The position numbers and the translations under genes were made by a program. Shown piece by piece: positions 12,217 through 22,885 of a stretch of DNA of 64,000 bases; the stretch's first letter is position 1; each line of letters begins with the position of its first letter. The notes beneath the pieces are model-generated. The model had not been told where the DNA came from and ran no database searches. It saw only the letters and a list, made by a program, of their open reading frames with translations. Location of the stretch: assembly GCA_036346275.1 (NCBI GenBank), contig CM070713.1, positions 54,989,567 to 55,053,566 of the forward strand, in the 5' to 3' direction. This DNA is from Otatea glauca. Its lineage: Eukaryota > Streptophyta > Magnoliopsida > Poales > Poaceae.

Positions 12217-13089
12217 CGCCGGTGTTTGAGCACGGCAAGTAAATTTATAAGTCTAAGGGCGCGCGTTCCACTCACTGAATGGTTAGACTCGAAGTCCAAG
12301 ATGTATCTTGGTTCGGGCGAAGGTCCTACTCCGATTCGTGTGGTGGCGTTGTATTCCCTTGATCTGGATAGTTGCACAAAGTTTCTGAGCAAGGGTGGTA
12401 ATGGCTTAGCGAGATGAGTTCGATCCCCCTCTGGGGTTCCTGCCTCCTTTTATCGGAAGGAAGGCGGGTTACATCGAGAGTGGGAGAGGGCGAGATGACC
12501 TACACTAGGAGCTTGGTCCTTCGATGCTTGGCCCGGTCACCGCGTCTTGCCCATCTGGGTCGGTAGCCTAGTTGGCGAGGCGGTTAGGTATTTCCCAGGA
12601 AATGGCGTACACGCCCTCTGCGAACCTACAGTGTTGGCGTTCTTTGCGCATGGCGTGGGTGTTGCCTCGGGAAGGCGTGTCTTCGTCTGATATGTGGCCG
12701 GTGATGGGGTGGGAGCATGACTTGATCGATCATTAAACCCTCTTAGGAAGGGACCACTGTCCTTGTATAGTCGCCGATTGACCCGTTAAGTAAGTGCGTG
12801 GTATTGGTGGTAGAGGCTTTGACACGCGGCCCTTGGCGAGGTTGTCTTGGCACGATCGGTCGGGGATCGACCAGCTGCGAAGTCGAGAGCCCTGCAATCG
12901 GAGCTGGGGTCCGTCCAGCGGCGGGTCGGGAGCCACAGCAGTGGAGCACTTCCCTCGTCGGTCGGGAAGGGATGGCCTTGCGGTGCCTTGATCGGTGAGT
13001 GGGTTGGGGTGGCTGTTGGGCTTGGCTGTGCTTGAGACCGCCCGGCTCGTCGCTTGGGCGTTAGGGTACCCTGTTATAAGTATGCGTCA
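12217..13089 (-). repeat. 5' LTR of the Tat gypsy
   Basis: 873 bp. It starts on the minus strand with TGACGCATACTTATAAC and ends next to the primer site with CACCGGCG. Its start matches positions 1-111, and along its length it matches the solo LTR at 23253-24159 in opposite orientation (for example gggccgcgtgtc.aagcctctacca and ccttttat.cggaaggaagg). The plant-type TATA region is weak. Confidence 0.85.
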
Positions 13090-14803
13090 ATAAGCGGCGG
13101 AGTTTTCTCCATGCATATACATTACGCAATAGCCGACCACCATGTTATGAGCGTCACGCCCGGCGTTGGATAGAAGTGTGGAAGCTGCGTAGTTGAAGCT
13201 CATCGGCTAATTCTAAAACTAGCCTTGCCGATGTGGCATGCGCACCCTAAACTCTAGGTTGAAGTCAATCGAGAAGTGGCAAACTTGGAATCACCTGGCC
13301 AAAGCCGAGCTGTCTTGCGTAGATTGAAGGATGGTAAAATTCATATGAAGGCTGGAACGCCCGATATCTTGTATGAAGGCCGACATGGAAAACACATGGA
13401 GAGATAAAAATTCTATACAGATCCAAGGTCTCCTAAGGCATCAGAGAACTATCGGCTTCCAAGTGCAGAAATGAAGGCCAAGGAAAATCGGCTGTGGTGC
13501 TATAGCTAATGAAATCCTGTTGCTTGAAATCTTCAGTGTCCAATTGCAAAAAGAAAGACAAGAATTTTCTGCAGCCCGCGGGTGAAATCCTTGTCTCATT
13601 ACTGGAGCACATTATGAACCTCTCACCAAAAGATCGACATTCTCTAAATTGGTTAGGTGCTCCCTCTGGTACGTCTTCCCTTGGAAAAGGAGTTCCGTTG
13701 GCTAAATCCAGTTTAAAAGAGCGCTGAATAAGCAGTATAACCATATTTGCATAAACCACATCGGACCACCTACATTGCCGACAGTAAATTTCCCAAAACC
13801 GATGTAAAGCCGACTCCTTATTACATAAAGCATTTGATACAGTATGAAGGAAGATTTTTCCTAGTGCTAGCGAAGACCTTCAACAAGGCGCTCTGCTATC
13901 ACTTGATAAACTTGAGTTGGTCAAGGGATGCTCCACAAAACAAAGCAGTCTAGCCAAAGATTCGGAAAAGCGACATGCTCTTCATCGATGCAGGCCATTA
14001 ATCTTATTATTATTTCCAATATATTTGGCTCAACCTTCGCCCGTAGATCGGATAAGTTTATATTTTGGTTTTCCACTAAAAGCCGATATTTGTTCACCAT
14101 CTGGCCGAAGACATCACAACTGAGCAACATCTAAAAGAGTTGGGCCGATGGGACGGTGCGGAACAAGAAAGCGTTAAAACAATCAGACCAAAATAACGGT
14201 AGTAGCCACTAAGGGACTCATTGGCTTACGGGTCGGCTAGGGAAGAGGAATACACTCGGCTATGCCCATTCATTCCCATTCACCCCTCTTTTGGGTGCCA
14301 CTCTAATAAGCCAATTTCTCCACCTTGAGAGGTATCGGCGGGCTCTAAAACTTTATTCAACTTTCTATATTGTGGCGGAAGAAAACAAAGGTAAGCGAGA
14401 ATTTCTTGGTTTATTCTGTGTGGACATCTAGATTCCCCAAAGGACCCAAAAGTATTGGCCGTTGCTATGCGGGATCGGAATAAGTACTGGCAGGTCCATT
14501 GCGGCCCGATCAAGAAAGGTTGAATGAGCTAAGGGTTGCTTGAAAGTCCATCAAAAGGAGGTTTAAGCGATTGCGGATAGTCTGAGCTCGAGCGCGTGAA
14601 GAATGACGCATGATGGGGCGCATTTTATAGCGAGTAAAAATCAGACGGCGAAATGAAATCTCAAAAGACGCGAGCAGTTAAAGCGCACTACACGTATGTA
14701 AAATTACGGCGCAAATAAAGCAACAATTATTGAGCGAAGTTCAACAGTTAGCCGATGGAAAAAAGCCGATTATTGTGATTTTTGATAGATGACAAGTCAT
14801 CTC

Positions 14804-14821
14804 TCGAAAATGGGGGGCATA
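14804..14821 (+). other. Polypurine tract of gypsy B fragment
   Basis: gaaaatggggggcata directly precedes the LTR terminus TGTTTGCACC. The same tract (caaaaatggggggcata) precedes the right LTR of the intact family B element at 45961. Confidence 0.75.
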
Positions 14822-15479
14822 TGTTTGCACCAAAATTTGGCAAGTCTAGTTAAAATCGACAATAAAGTCAGACATGCGGAAATTAACGGACAGGTTGGAA
14901 AGATTTGGAGATATTTGGTAACAGCAAGATCTTTAAGGAAATAACTGTCCGAGATAAGGCCAATACGGATCAGGACTTGAAACGTGTTGTAAAAGGACAC
15001 GATCAGCCGATGGGTATAAAAGAAGGGTCGACGCAAACTGCGGGAGGATCCAACACAATATAATCAACCAACCTTTATTTTCCTACTTTTTCCTATCGAC
15101 TAGGAGTTGTTCTTGTAACTTAGTCTTTGTAATTCGATCTTGATCAATAAAGTTGCGCATCGCCGATTGTTGATCTTCTTCAAATTACGCCCCAGGTTCG
15201 ATTTGTTCTGATTTTGTTGCGCATCGTCTTCTTCAGAATCGATCTACCTTTATCTTCTGATTAGCCTTAATCGGCTAATTAGACCTATCTTGCTACTTTG
15301 ATCTTGATTGGCTTCAAGCTGATTGAGTCTAAGCCGATTGATCTTCGCGATCGGCTTTGTGTGAATTTTATATTTTTTACCTTGTCGGTTACAGGTCAAA
15401 TCGACTGGCACGCTCTGAATCAGGTATTCGTATGGTGTGCTGTTGTCAGAAATCCTACTTCAAGTTTTTGACGTCAACA
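14822..15479 (+). repeat. Gypsy B LTR (third copy)
   Basis: 658 bp, TGTTTGCACC...gtcaaca. It shares with 27993-28721 and 45961-46689 the gactaggagt..ctcttgtaa, gatcaataaagttgcgcatcgc and gaaatcctacttcaag blocks. It is shorter by about 70 bp in the region of aagccgattgatc repeats. Confidence 0.85.
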
Positions 15480-15641
15480 GAATGACATGTGGGAAAGCAC
15501 ATGCTTCTCCCCAAATTCAAAGCACAGGGGAAACTACCGGGGATGACAATCATGGTGGTGTGTCTAGGAGCTCAGCGTCGGTGAAGGGAGATGGCAGTGG
15601 TGGCATGACCCAAAAAAGGAACACGGGTAGCACGACGACTC
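15480..15641. other. Unassigned segment between two elements
   Basis: 160 bp with no recognisable motif. A plus-strand frame stays open through it (Gly/Ser-rich), but there is no start context, homology or codon signal that I can defend. Confidence 0.3.
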
Positions 15642-15915
15642 TGATAGAGTTAATCTTGTAATAGGAAAGTTTGTTTTTAGAAAGTTCTGAGTTGAGTTGA
15701 AACCGAGTAGTACACGCTGAAACCGAGTCGGTGTTGAGTAATCTGCTATATAAGCAGATGCTGGCTTCAGTTTGTAAACATGAGAAGAGAATAGATGTAG
15801 CTTCAACCCAAAGAGCTAGTAGCTCAATTGGTTCAAAGTGCTGGCTCTTATCACAAGGTTGCGTGTTCGAATCTCTCACGAATCTCTCAGGCGACGGCCA
15901 TCCATGAAGGCGTGG
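15642..15915 (+). repeat. Left terminal repeat of the tRNA-bearing element
   Basis: Matches 18309-18484 joined to 22804-22850 across the copia insertion. It shares gagttgagttgaaaccgag, tgagtaatctgctatataag and cttcaacccaaagag. The right boundary is approximate: similarity is clear up to ctctcaggcgacg and becomes weak afterwards. Confidence 0.6.
15813..15883 (+). ncRNA. tRNA-like module (pol III A and B boxes) inside the terminal repeat
   Basis: tagctcaattgg at 15820-15831 fits the pol III A box, and tgttcgaatct at 15864-15874 fits the B box. The spacing is that of a tRNA gene. The D-arm and T-arm can be drawn only imperfectly, and the anticodon stem pairs poorly, so this is a tRNA-derived relic rather than a tRNA gene. 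It sits about 65 bp after the pol II TATA box of the same repeat. The second copy is split at the caaag site between its two boxes. Confidence 0.5.
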
Positions 15916-15939
15916 CTCTAAGTTATGTTTCCGAGTCGA

Positions 15940-17560
15940 AAAGACAATTATAGCTAAGGCACATCGGTAATCACTGACGAGGTGCGTTACTGGTGTTATG
16001 AGTTCTTGTAAATATGTCCTCTCGTAAGCTCTAATACGAGTCTGCGTTGTCGTCAAGTTGCGTTACCGGTGAAAAGACAATTAGAGCTGAGGCACACATC
16101 GTAATCTCAGAAGCGAGTGCGTCAGCGATGTTATGAGTTCTTGTAAATATGTCCTCTCGTAAGCTCTAATACGAGTCTGCGTCGCCGTCAAGTTGAGTTA
16201 CCGGTGAAAAGACAATTAGAGCTGAGGCACACATCGTAATCTCCGACGAGGTGTGTCACTGATGTTATGAGTTTTTGTAAATATGTTGAGTCTGCGTCGT
16301 CGTCAAGTTGCGTTACCGGTGAAAAGACAATTAGAGCTGAGGCACACATCGTAATCTCCGATGAGGTGCGTCACTGATGTTATGAGTTCTTGTAAATATG
16401 TCCTCTCGTAAGCTCTAATACGAGTCTGCGTCGCCGTCAAGTTGCATTACCGGTGAAAAGACAATTAGAGCTGAGGCACACATCGTAATCTCCGACGAGG
16501 TGCGTCACTGATGTTATGAGTTCTTGTAAATATGTCCTCTCGTAAGCTCTAATACGAGTCTGCGTCGCCGTCAAGTTGCGTTACCGGTGAAAAGACAATT
16601 AGAGCTGAGGCACACATCGTAATCACCGACGAGGTGCGTCACTGATGTTATGAGTTCTTGTAAATATGTCCTCTCGTAAGCTCTAATGCGAGTCTACGTC
16701 GCCGTCAAGTTGCGTTACCGGTGAAAAGACAATTAGAGCTGAGGCACAGATCGTAATCACTGACGAGGTGCGTCACTCATGTTATGAGTTCTTGTAAATA
16801 TGTCCAAGTTCTCTCGTGAGTAAGCTCTAATGCGAGTCTGCGTCGCTGGCACATCGGTAATCACCGACGAGGTGCGTCACTGGTGTTATGAGTTCTTGTA
16901 AATATGTCCTCTCGTGAGTAAGCTCTAATGCGAGTCTGCGTCGCCGTCAAGTTGCGCTACCTGTGAAAAGACAATTAGAGCTGAGGCACATATCGTAATC
17001 ACCGACGAGGTACGATGAGGTGCGTCACTGGTGTTATGAGTTCTTGTAAATATGTCCAAATTCTCTCGTGAGTAAGCTCTAATGCGACAATTAGAGCTGA
17101 GGCACATATCGTAATCACCGACGAGGTGCGTCACTAGTGTTATGAGTTCTTGTAAATATGTCCAAGTTCTCTCGTGAGTAAGCTCTAATGCGAGTCTACG
17201 TCGCTGGCACATCGGTAATCACCGACGAGGTGCGTCACTGGCGTTATGAGTTCTGTCACTGGTGTTATGAGTTCTTGTAAATATGTCCTCTCGTGAGTAT
17301 GCTCTAATGCGAGTCTGCGTCGCCGTCAAGTTGCGTTACCGGTGAAAAGACAATTAGAGCTGAGGCACATATCGTAATCACCGACGAGGTGCGTCACTGG
17401 TGTTATGAGTTCTTGTAAATATGTCCAAGTTCTCTCGTGAGTAAGCTCTAATGCGAGTCTACGTCGCCGTCAAGTTGCGTTACCGGTGAAAAAACAATTA
17501 GAGCTGAGGCACAGATCGTAATCACCGACGAGGTGTGTTCGGGACCTTGAAAAGGTGTGT
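15940..17560. repeat. Tandem array, ~134-bp unit, about 11-12 copies
   Basis: The anchor tatgagttcttgtaaatatg recurs at 16381, 16515 and 16649 (134-bp steps) and in further copies to about 17405. Each unit also holds gtaagctctaat.cgagtct, then cgtcaagttgcgttaccgg and acaattagagctgaggca. Some later units are shortened or partly duplicated. A diverged unit reappears at about 17816-17950. No coding content. Confidence 0.9.
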
Positions 17561-18005
17561 TCGCCGTCAGCTAGTTGCTGATCTCGTCGAAACGACATGC
17601 GAGTCAGAAAACGGTCATGGCTGTAAGGCATCTCAGAATGAGTTCAACGTGAAGCTGTCGATGTTTCGGAGTCAGAGTCTGTGTCCGTCATCCACATGCA
17701 CGAAACAAAGAAGCAAGAGCTTCATACGTGAGGAGCAAGAAGAAAATAGGACAAAAAAAAGTAGGTGATGTGCCGGTTTGAAGAGTTGTCGTTGCCTTTT
17801 TTTGCTGTGTGTATATAAGAGTTCTTGTAAATATGTCTAAGTTCTCTCGCGAGTAAGCTCTAATGCGAGTCTGCGTCGCCGTCAAGTTACGTTACCGGTG
17901 AAAAGATAATTAGAGCTGAAGCACAGATCGTAATTACCGACGAGGTGTTATGGCCAGTAAGAAGGATGCGAAACTCCTTAGAGATGTGTTCGTCATCCTA
18001 AGTTG
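17561..18005. other. Spacer between two tandem arrays
   Basis: Contains one diverged 134-bp-type unit (about 17816-17950) and about 250 bp of unassigned sequence with an A-rich stretch near 17752-17762. No gene seen. Confidence 0.4.
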
Positions 18006-18235
18006 AGCTCATAGGAGATGTGTTCGGGACGTTGAAGAGGTGTGTTCGCCGTCCTATGTCGAGTCTGTTAAAGTTGACTCCAGGGCGTTTAGAAGGTGTG
18101 TTCGTCGTCCAAAGTCAAGTCCGTCGAAGACGAGTCCGGGATATTGAGAAGATGCATTCGCCGTCCAATGTCGAGTTCATCGAAGATGAGTCTGGGATGC
18201 TGAGAAGATGCGTTCTCCATCCTGTATCTAGTATG
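18006..18235. repeat. Tandem repeat, ~60-65-bp unit, about four copies
   Basis: Units carry gtgttcgccgtcc / gtgttcgtcgtcc / gcattcgccgtcc / gcgttctccatcc, followed by gtcgagt or gtcaagt and gagtccggga / gagtctggga. It is related in style to the segment at 17533-17600. Confidence 0.7.
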
Positions 18236-18293
18236 TGTTTAGGCAAATCGTAGTTGAAACCGATTGTTTCAATAAGTTAGAGTTGTGTTACAA

Positions 18294-18308
18294 GATTAAA
18301 GGGGTGAT
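18294..18308 (+). other. Polypurine-like tract before the right terminal repeat
   Basis: gattaaaggggtgat abuts the TGATAGAG start of the right copy, as a plus-strand primer site would. Confidence 0.5.
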
Positions 18309-18484
18309 TGATAGAGTTAATCTTATAATAGAAAAGTTTGTTTTTGAAAGTGCTGAGTTGAGTTGAAACCGAGTCGGTGTTGAGTAATCTGCTATATAAG
18401 CAGATGCTGGCTCTAGTTTGTATACATGAGAAGATAATAGATGTAGCTTCAACCCAAAGAGATAGTGGCTCAATTGGTTCAAAG
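18309..18484 (+). repeat. Right terminal repeat of the tRNA-bearing element, first part
   Basis: Begins TGATAGAGTT, contains the TATA box near 18389-18400 and ends in the A-box side of the tRNA-like module at the copia target site caaag (18480-18484). It continues after the copia at 22804 with tgctggctcttattac. Confidence 0.65.
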
Positions 18485-18705
18485 TGTTGAGAAACCCTGA
18501 AAGCCCACCGAAGGCCTATGTGGTCCCTTATGCCGAAACCCTAGAGAGCGCTATAAAAGAAGGAGGGGGGTCCCCCCCTATGTACAGAATTCATTAGCAA
18601 TAAAGAATTTCCGCTTTCGCTCTCCTAAACACGTGTCTCTCTCTTCTGTTCTCCACTTGGATCTGTTCGGGAACCCGGACTATTCGATAGCGAGGTTCCT
18701 CAACA
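18485..18705 (+). repeat. 5' LTR, small copia copy 1
   Basis: 221 bp, TGTTGAGAAACCC...CCTCAACA. TATA-like gctataaaagaagg lies at about 18551. It differs from the 3' LTR by a few substitutions and short indels, including cttgg versus cttcag before atctg. Confidence 0.9.
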
Positions 18706-18764
18706 CGTTATCGACCACGAAGCTCTCACCGAGATCGATTGGAAAGAAATCGTGTAGCGCCCAA
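18706..18764 (+). other. Leader with primer site and exon-exon junction
   Basis: cgttatcgaccacgaagctct (split here as cgttatcgac/cacgaagctct) matches the half-tRNA type primer site of the longer copy (CGTTATCAGCACGAAG). The leader runs to ggaaag at 18746 and is joined without a gap to aaatcgtgtagcgccc, which in the longer copy lies right after a T-tract and AG. The pol ATG follows at 18765. Confidence 0.75.
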
Positions 18765-21700
18765 ATGGAAGAGATATGCATTGTTGATAGTGGCACAACA
18801 AATACCATCTTAAGAGAGTCTAAGTATTTCGATCGATCACGAAGAACGCGGAAAGATTACTACGATCACGGAAGCGACTCATATGTAATCGGCTCGGGAA
18901 GAGCCACTATTATATTGCCTATGGGTACAACTTTGGTAATTGAAGAAGCCCTTTTGTACCACGAATCAACTCGCACTCTCTTAAGCTTTAAAGACATCGC
19001 GCCAATGGTTTTCACGTAGAAACCAATGAAGAAAATGGCAAAGAATACTTGTGCATTGTGAAGCACGCGGCATGTGGAAAAATGGTATTAGAAAAATGTC
19101 CCTCATATGAATCTGGGTTGTACTACACGAATATTCATGCACCCGAAGTGTATACTTCCTTGAAGACTATTTTTAGAAGCTCTGAATTATTTTCTTTATG
19201 GCATGGTAGATTAGGTCATCCTGGTCTTAGAATGATGAGAAATATAGTGAACAACTCACAAGGTCATGGCATTAACGTTAAGAATTTCCCGAATCATGAA
19301 GATTTTGTGTGCCTGCATGTGCCAGAAATTAATAACTAGACCCTCTGTCATGAAAGTGCAAAGTGAAATCCACGCATTCTGGACGCATCCGGGGATATTT
19401 GCGTCCGATTCAGCCCTGTCGGGCCGTTTCGATACTTTATGGTGCTCATCGATGCTTCCTCGAAATGGTCGCATGTATGCTTGTTGTCAACAAGAAACCA
19501 TGCTTTTGCAAAGCGATCTCGAGATCATAAGAATTAAGAATGCTTTCCCGATCATCGCGTGAAGTCCATTAGAATGGACAATGCGGAGAATTTACTTCAA
19601 AGGCATTTGATGATTATTGCACAAAGCGAGGATAGCGATTGAGCACTCCGTCCGCACGCGTCCACGCGAGCGGACTAGCGAAGCACTAATAAAGAGGATT
19701 AAGTTCATTGCCGGACCGCTTTGCGAGTTGTAACTTGCCCAACACTTGTTGGGGACACGCGATCTGCCGCACGCGCAGCTCTTATCAATTTGGACCGTCG
19801 GCCTACAACATCCATTCTCTTATGCGACTTGTGCACGGATCATCGAAGATCTCCCATCTTAGAAAATTTGGGTGTATGGTATATGTACCTATACCACCCT
19901 AAGCGATCGCAATGGGCCCTCTCTTGAAAGTCAGGATATCGTTGGTTATGAGAGTGCATCCATAATCGGTATTTGGAACCCATATTTGGAGACTTGCATA
20001 CTGACCGGTTCACGATTGCATCTTTGGCGAGGATCGTTTCCGTCATTAGGGGAGAAATCAACCTTTGGATGAAAAATGCCGGAAATCATATGGCATTCCT
20101 TTGGGATCCCCACATGACCCCGAACTAATGAAGCAAATCAAGAAGTCCGAAGATAATTGATTTGCGAATTAGCAAATGAAGCACTGATCATTTTTGTGAT
20201 CGAAGGGCGTGGTTAAGTCGCATGCACCGCAAGGAATGCACGAGAGAGGGTGGAAATACCAAAGAAAATAGAAGGTATCCTCAACTTTGTTCGAGGCCTC
20301 AAAGGAAAAGAAGCGAGCAATCGGCTCCTCAAACCCAAAGTACCGGAGGCGTCCGGAAAAGCTGGCGAGAGGACTTACCACAACCAATCATGAAAATGCC
20401 CCAAGGAAAGAAGGGGAGCAGTTGAGACTGCACTGGAAAGAAGCCAACAGAAAGGCAATTCCGGACTTGAATCTTCCACTGCAGAAGCGCAGAAAATAAT
20501 GTGTGCGCACACATAGGCGATGAAAAGCTAAAGGAACTTGCTCTGCGATAGGAAAAGCGTGAAGAGCAAGTAGAAGTGCATGAAGCACCCCATGAAGAAA
20601 TGGCCATAAACTTTGTAATAACAGGAGAATCCTGAATAGAGCAACGACCAACGTTGATGCCTACGCCATGCAAAGAAGATTGCCTCGATCATTTATCATG
20701 ATCCCGAGCACGCATCTCTCGCAGAGTGCAAGAAAAGGCTAGATTGGGAAGAATGGAAAAAGGCAATCATCTGCGAGTTAGTCTCTCCGAACAAGAGAGA
20801 GGTGTTTGAGCAGTGCCGCACACCTCCCCATATAAACCCGTAGGTCACAAATGGGTCTTTGTTGGAAGAGAAATGAAAACAACGAAATTGTAAGGTACAA
20901 AGCAAGGCTTGTAGCTCAAGGTTTTACTCAACGTCACGGAGTTGATTATGAAGAAACCTATTCTCCGGTCATGGGAGGAATTACCTTTAGATATTTGATC
21001 TCAATGGCGATCAACTTGAAGTTGAGAATGAAGCTAATGGATGTTGTCACTGACATACAGTATGGAAACTTGGATTCGGAGATATACATGAAAGTCTGGA
21101 AGGAATTCCTATCCGGAACCAAGATGGAGCAAATAGAAACACATGCAGTGTGAAATTGGAGAAATCACTTTATAAATTTGAAGCGATCGGGAAGAATGTG
21201 GTACAATCGCTGAGTGACTTTCTCTGCAAGAAAGGCTACACAAACAATGAAGATTGTCCATGTGTGTTTATACAATGATCCCGAATGGATTCTGTATAAT
21301 CTCCGTCTATGTAGATGACTTGAACATCATTGGGACGGATGAAGAAATTGAAGAGGCATGCTCATACTTGAAGTCGAGTTTGAAATGAAAGATTTAGGTA
21401 AAACCAAGTTTTGTTTAGGCTTGCGGCTTGAACATGTCAAGGAGGAATCTTGGTACACCAATCAACCTACACGCAGAAAGTGTTGGAAAGATTTAGCTTT
21501 GAAAAATCATATCTGCAAAGACTCCAATGGTCGGAAGGTCACCCAAGCGACCTAGACCCATCTGAGACCAGAGAAGAGGGGAGGAAGTCACGGGAGCAGA
21601 ATTCCCATTTTGAGTGCAATTGAGCGCTCATGTACCTTGCAAATAGCACTAGACCGGACATCGCGTTCATTTGTGAATTTGCTAGCTCGATCTGATCGAG

Positions 21701-22330
21701 AACCCACCAAAAGGCATTGGAAAGGGATCAAGGACATCTTCCGCTACCTCCAAGGAAGCAAAGACCTCGATGCATTCTTTAGAAGAAATAATGAATTGAA
21801 TTTGGTTGGCTATCTTGATCTTTGGGTACCTATCGGACCATATCTTGGCAAGTCCCAAACCGACTATGTTTTCCTATGTGGAGGAACAGCAATTTCTTGG
21901 AAGTCGTCTAAGCGGACTCTTGTCTCGGCGTCGACAAACCACTCGGAAATCATTGCTTTGTATGAAGCATCGCGTGAATGTGCATGGCTCGGAAGAATGG
22001 TTCACCACATCCGAAGTCATGTGGCTTGAACATTGAGCAAACTCCCACGATAATCTATGAAGATAATGCAGCTTGTGTTGCTCAAGCACAGATGGGTTAT
22101 GTGAACAGTAATCTCACGAAGCATATCAACCCCAAGTTCTTCTATGCTCACGAATTACATAAGATGAGCGAGATTAAGATATTGCATACTAAGTCATGTG
22201 AAAATCTTGCATTTGTTCACTAAATCACTCCCAAACATCTACCTTGGAAAGGTGCGTGAAAGGAATTGGGATGATGAGACTTAGAAGTGCAGATTTCGGG
22301 GAGATATTTCACATACTCCCACATGAATCT
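18765..22330 (+). pseudogene. copia pol (PR-INT-RT-RH), copy 1, multiply broken
   Basis: Pol supplies protease, integrase, RT and RNase H. Seen: VDSGTTNTIL at the start (protease Asp-Ser-Gly). The integrase N-terminal zinc region follows around 19200-19330 (LWHGRLGHPG), with the second zinc-binding pair disturbed by a frameshift. Core remnants lie at about 19440-19680, and an integrase C-terminal / linker region at 19870-20800. RT lies at 20860-21560 with an intact catalytic YVDD at about 21308-21319. RNase H lies at 21780-22230 (SASTNHSEIIALYEA, EDNAACVAQAQ). Frames change at least eight times. Differences from the 46872-53536 copy are concentrated at CAG/CTG sites. Confidence 0.8.
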
Positions 22331-22571
22331 TGAGCATGAATTATGAATACCCAACATGAATCTCGAAGATTAGCATTTGAAGTTGGGAGAATTGTACTCT
22401 TTTTCCTTAGCAAGTTTTTCATGAAGTTTTCTTGCATAAGGTTTTAACGAGGCAATTCGTGCAACATAGTAGCGTATGCTATGTACTCTTTCTCCAAGTA
22501 TTTTTCCCTTTGGGTTTTTACCGAGTTTTAATGAGGCATATGCATCTCGCGGCAAAGGGCCCAAGGGGGAG

Positions 22572-22798
22572 TGTTGAGAAACCCTGAAAGCCCACCGAAG
22601 GCCCATGTGGTCCCTTATGCCGAAACCCTAGAGAGCGCTATAAAAGAAGGAGGGGGGTCCCCCCCTATGTACAGAATTCATTAGCAATAAAGAATTTTCG
22701 CTTTCGCTCTCCCTAAACACGTGTCTCTCTCTCTTTCTGTTCTCCACTTCAGATCTGTTCGGGAACCCCGGACTATTCGATAGCGAGGTTCCTCAACA
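22572..22798 (+). repeat. 3' LTR, small copia copy 1
   Basis: 227 bp, nearly identical to 18485-18705. Preceded by the polypurine tract ccaagggggag. Followed by the target duplication caaag. Confidence 0.9.
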
Positions 22799-22803
22799 CA
22801 AAG

Positions 22804-22885
22804 TGCTGGCTCTTATTACAAGGTTGCTTGCTCGAATCTCTCAGGCGACGTTTTTTTTTTGTTGATTTTCTTTTCTGTTCCGATA
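22804..22885 (+). repeat. Right terminal repeat of the tRNA-bearing element, second part
   Basis: Continues the repeat split by the copia: tgctggctcttattac, then the B box (ctcgaatct), then ctcaggcgacg, then a run of T. The T-run directly after the tRNA-like module would act as a pol III stop. The end at 22885 rests only on the candidate gactc duplication. Confidence 0.45.

Larger units (their letters stand above)
1..13089 (-). mobile_element. Ty3/gypsy LTR retrotransposon, Tat lineage (RIRE2/Grande-like), decayed, 3' LTR cut by window edge
   Basis: Seen: an LTR at 12217-13089 and a matching terminal fragment at 1-111. Between them, on the minus strand, lie remnants of gag, protease, RT, RNase H and integrase in gypsy order, followed by about 6 kb of 3' non-pol sequence. 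Known: the gag-PR-RT-RH-INT order and a long 3' region after integrase are typical of the Tat lineage. Every domain is broken by frameshifts, so the element is inactive. The right outer flank (13090-13094, ataag) would be the target duplication, but the other flank lies outside the window. It interrupts the gypsy B fragment that follows. Confidence 0.85.
13090..15479 (+). mobile_element. Gypsy family B, 3' end plus LTR (5' part missing)
   Basis: The LTR at 14822-15479 is homologous to the LTRs of the element at 27993-46689, and the polypurine tract lies directly upstream. The 1.7 kb before it is internal sequence with the same gccgat/tcggct-rich texture, but I see no domain in it. Its left side is cut by the Tat element whose LTR ends at 13089. 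The small ORFs in it (the longest about 108 codons) have no recognisable content. Confidence 0.7.
18485..22798 (+). mobile_element. Small Ty1/copia element, gag-less copy that looks like a retrotransposed spliced RNA
   Basis: 4314 bp with LTRs 18485-18705 and 22572-22798, polypurine tract at 22561-22571, and a perfect target duplication caaag (18480-18484 and 22799-22803). The body encodes protease, integrase, RT and RNase H remnants homologous to the element at 46872-53536 but has no gag. The leader is joined directly to the pol exon at 18746/18747, exactly where the longer copy has its splice donor and pol acceptor. The pol frame is broken in many places. The intact duplication shows it moved by normal retrotransposition and was not a deletion of a copy at this site. 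Confidence 0.85.
15642..22885 (+). mobile_element. Non-coding LTR-like element with internal tandem arrays and a tRNA-like module in its terminal repeats
   Basis: Two direct terminal copies begin TGATAGAGTTAATCTT (15642) and TGATAGAGTTAATCTT (18309). Both contain a TATA box (ctatataagcag) and then a tRNA-like module. Upstream of the second copy is a polypurine-like tract (attaaaggggtgat). The interior is tandem repeat with no coding capacity. The right copy is split by the copia insertion at 18485-22798. The pentamer gactc occurs just before the left copy (15637-15641) and at 22886-22890, a candidate target duplication, but the exact right end is not certain because the LTR does not show a clear CA end. 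This fits a non-autonomous LARD- or TRIM-like element. Confidence 0.5.

Noticed and set aside
15813..15883. Functional tRNA gene
   Set aside because: A and B boxes fit, but the anticodon stem and acceptor stem do not pair well; kept only as a tRNA-like relic.
15550..16056. 168-codon minus-strand ORF
   Set aside because: It is the antisense of the terminal repeat, its TATA region, the tRNA-like module and the first tandem unit; no protein family signal.
15940..17560. CRISPR-like array
   Set aside because: Whole 134-bp units repeat with no unique spacers, and the context is a eukaryotic transposon.
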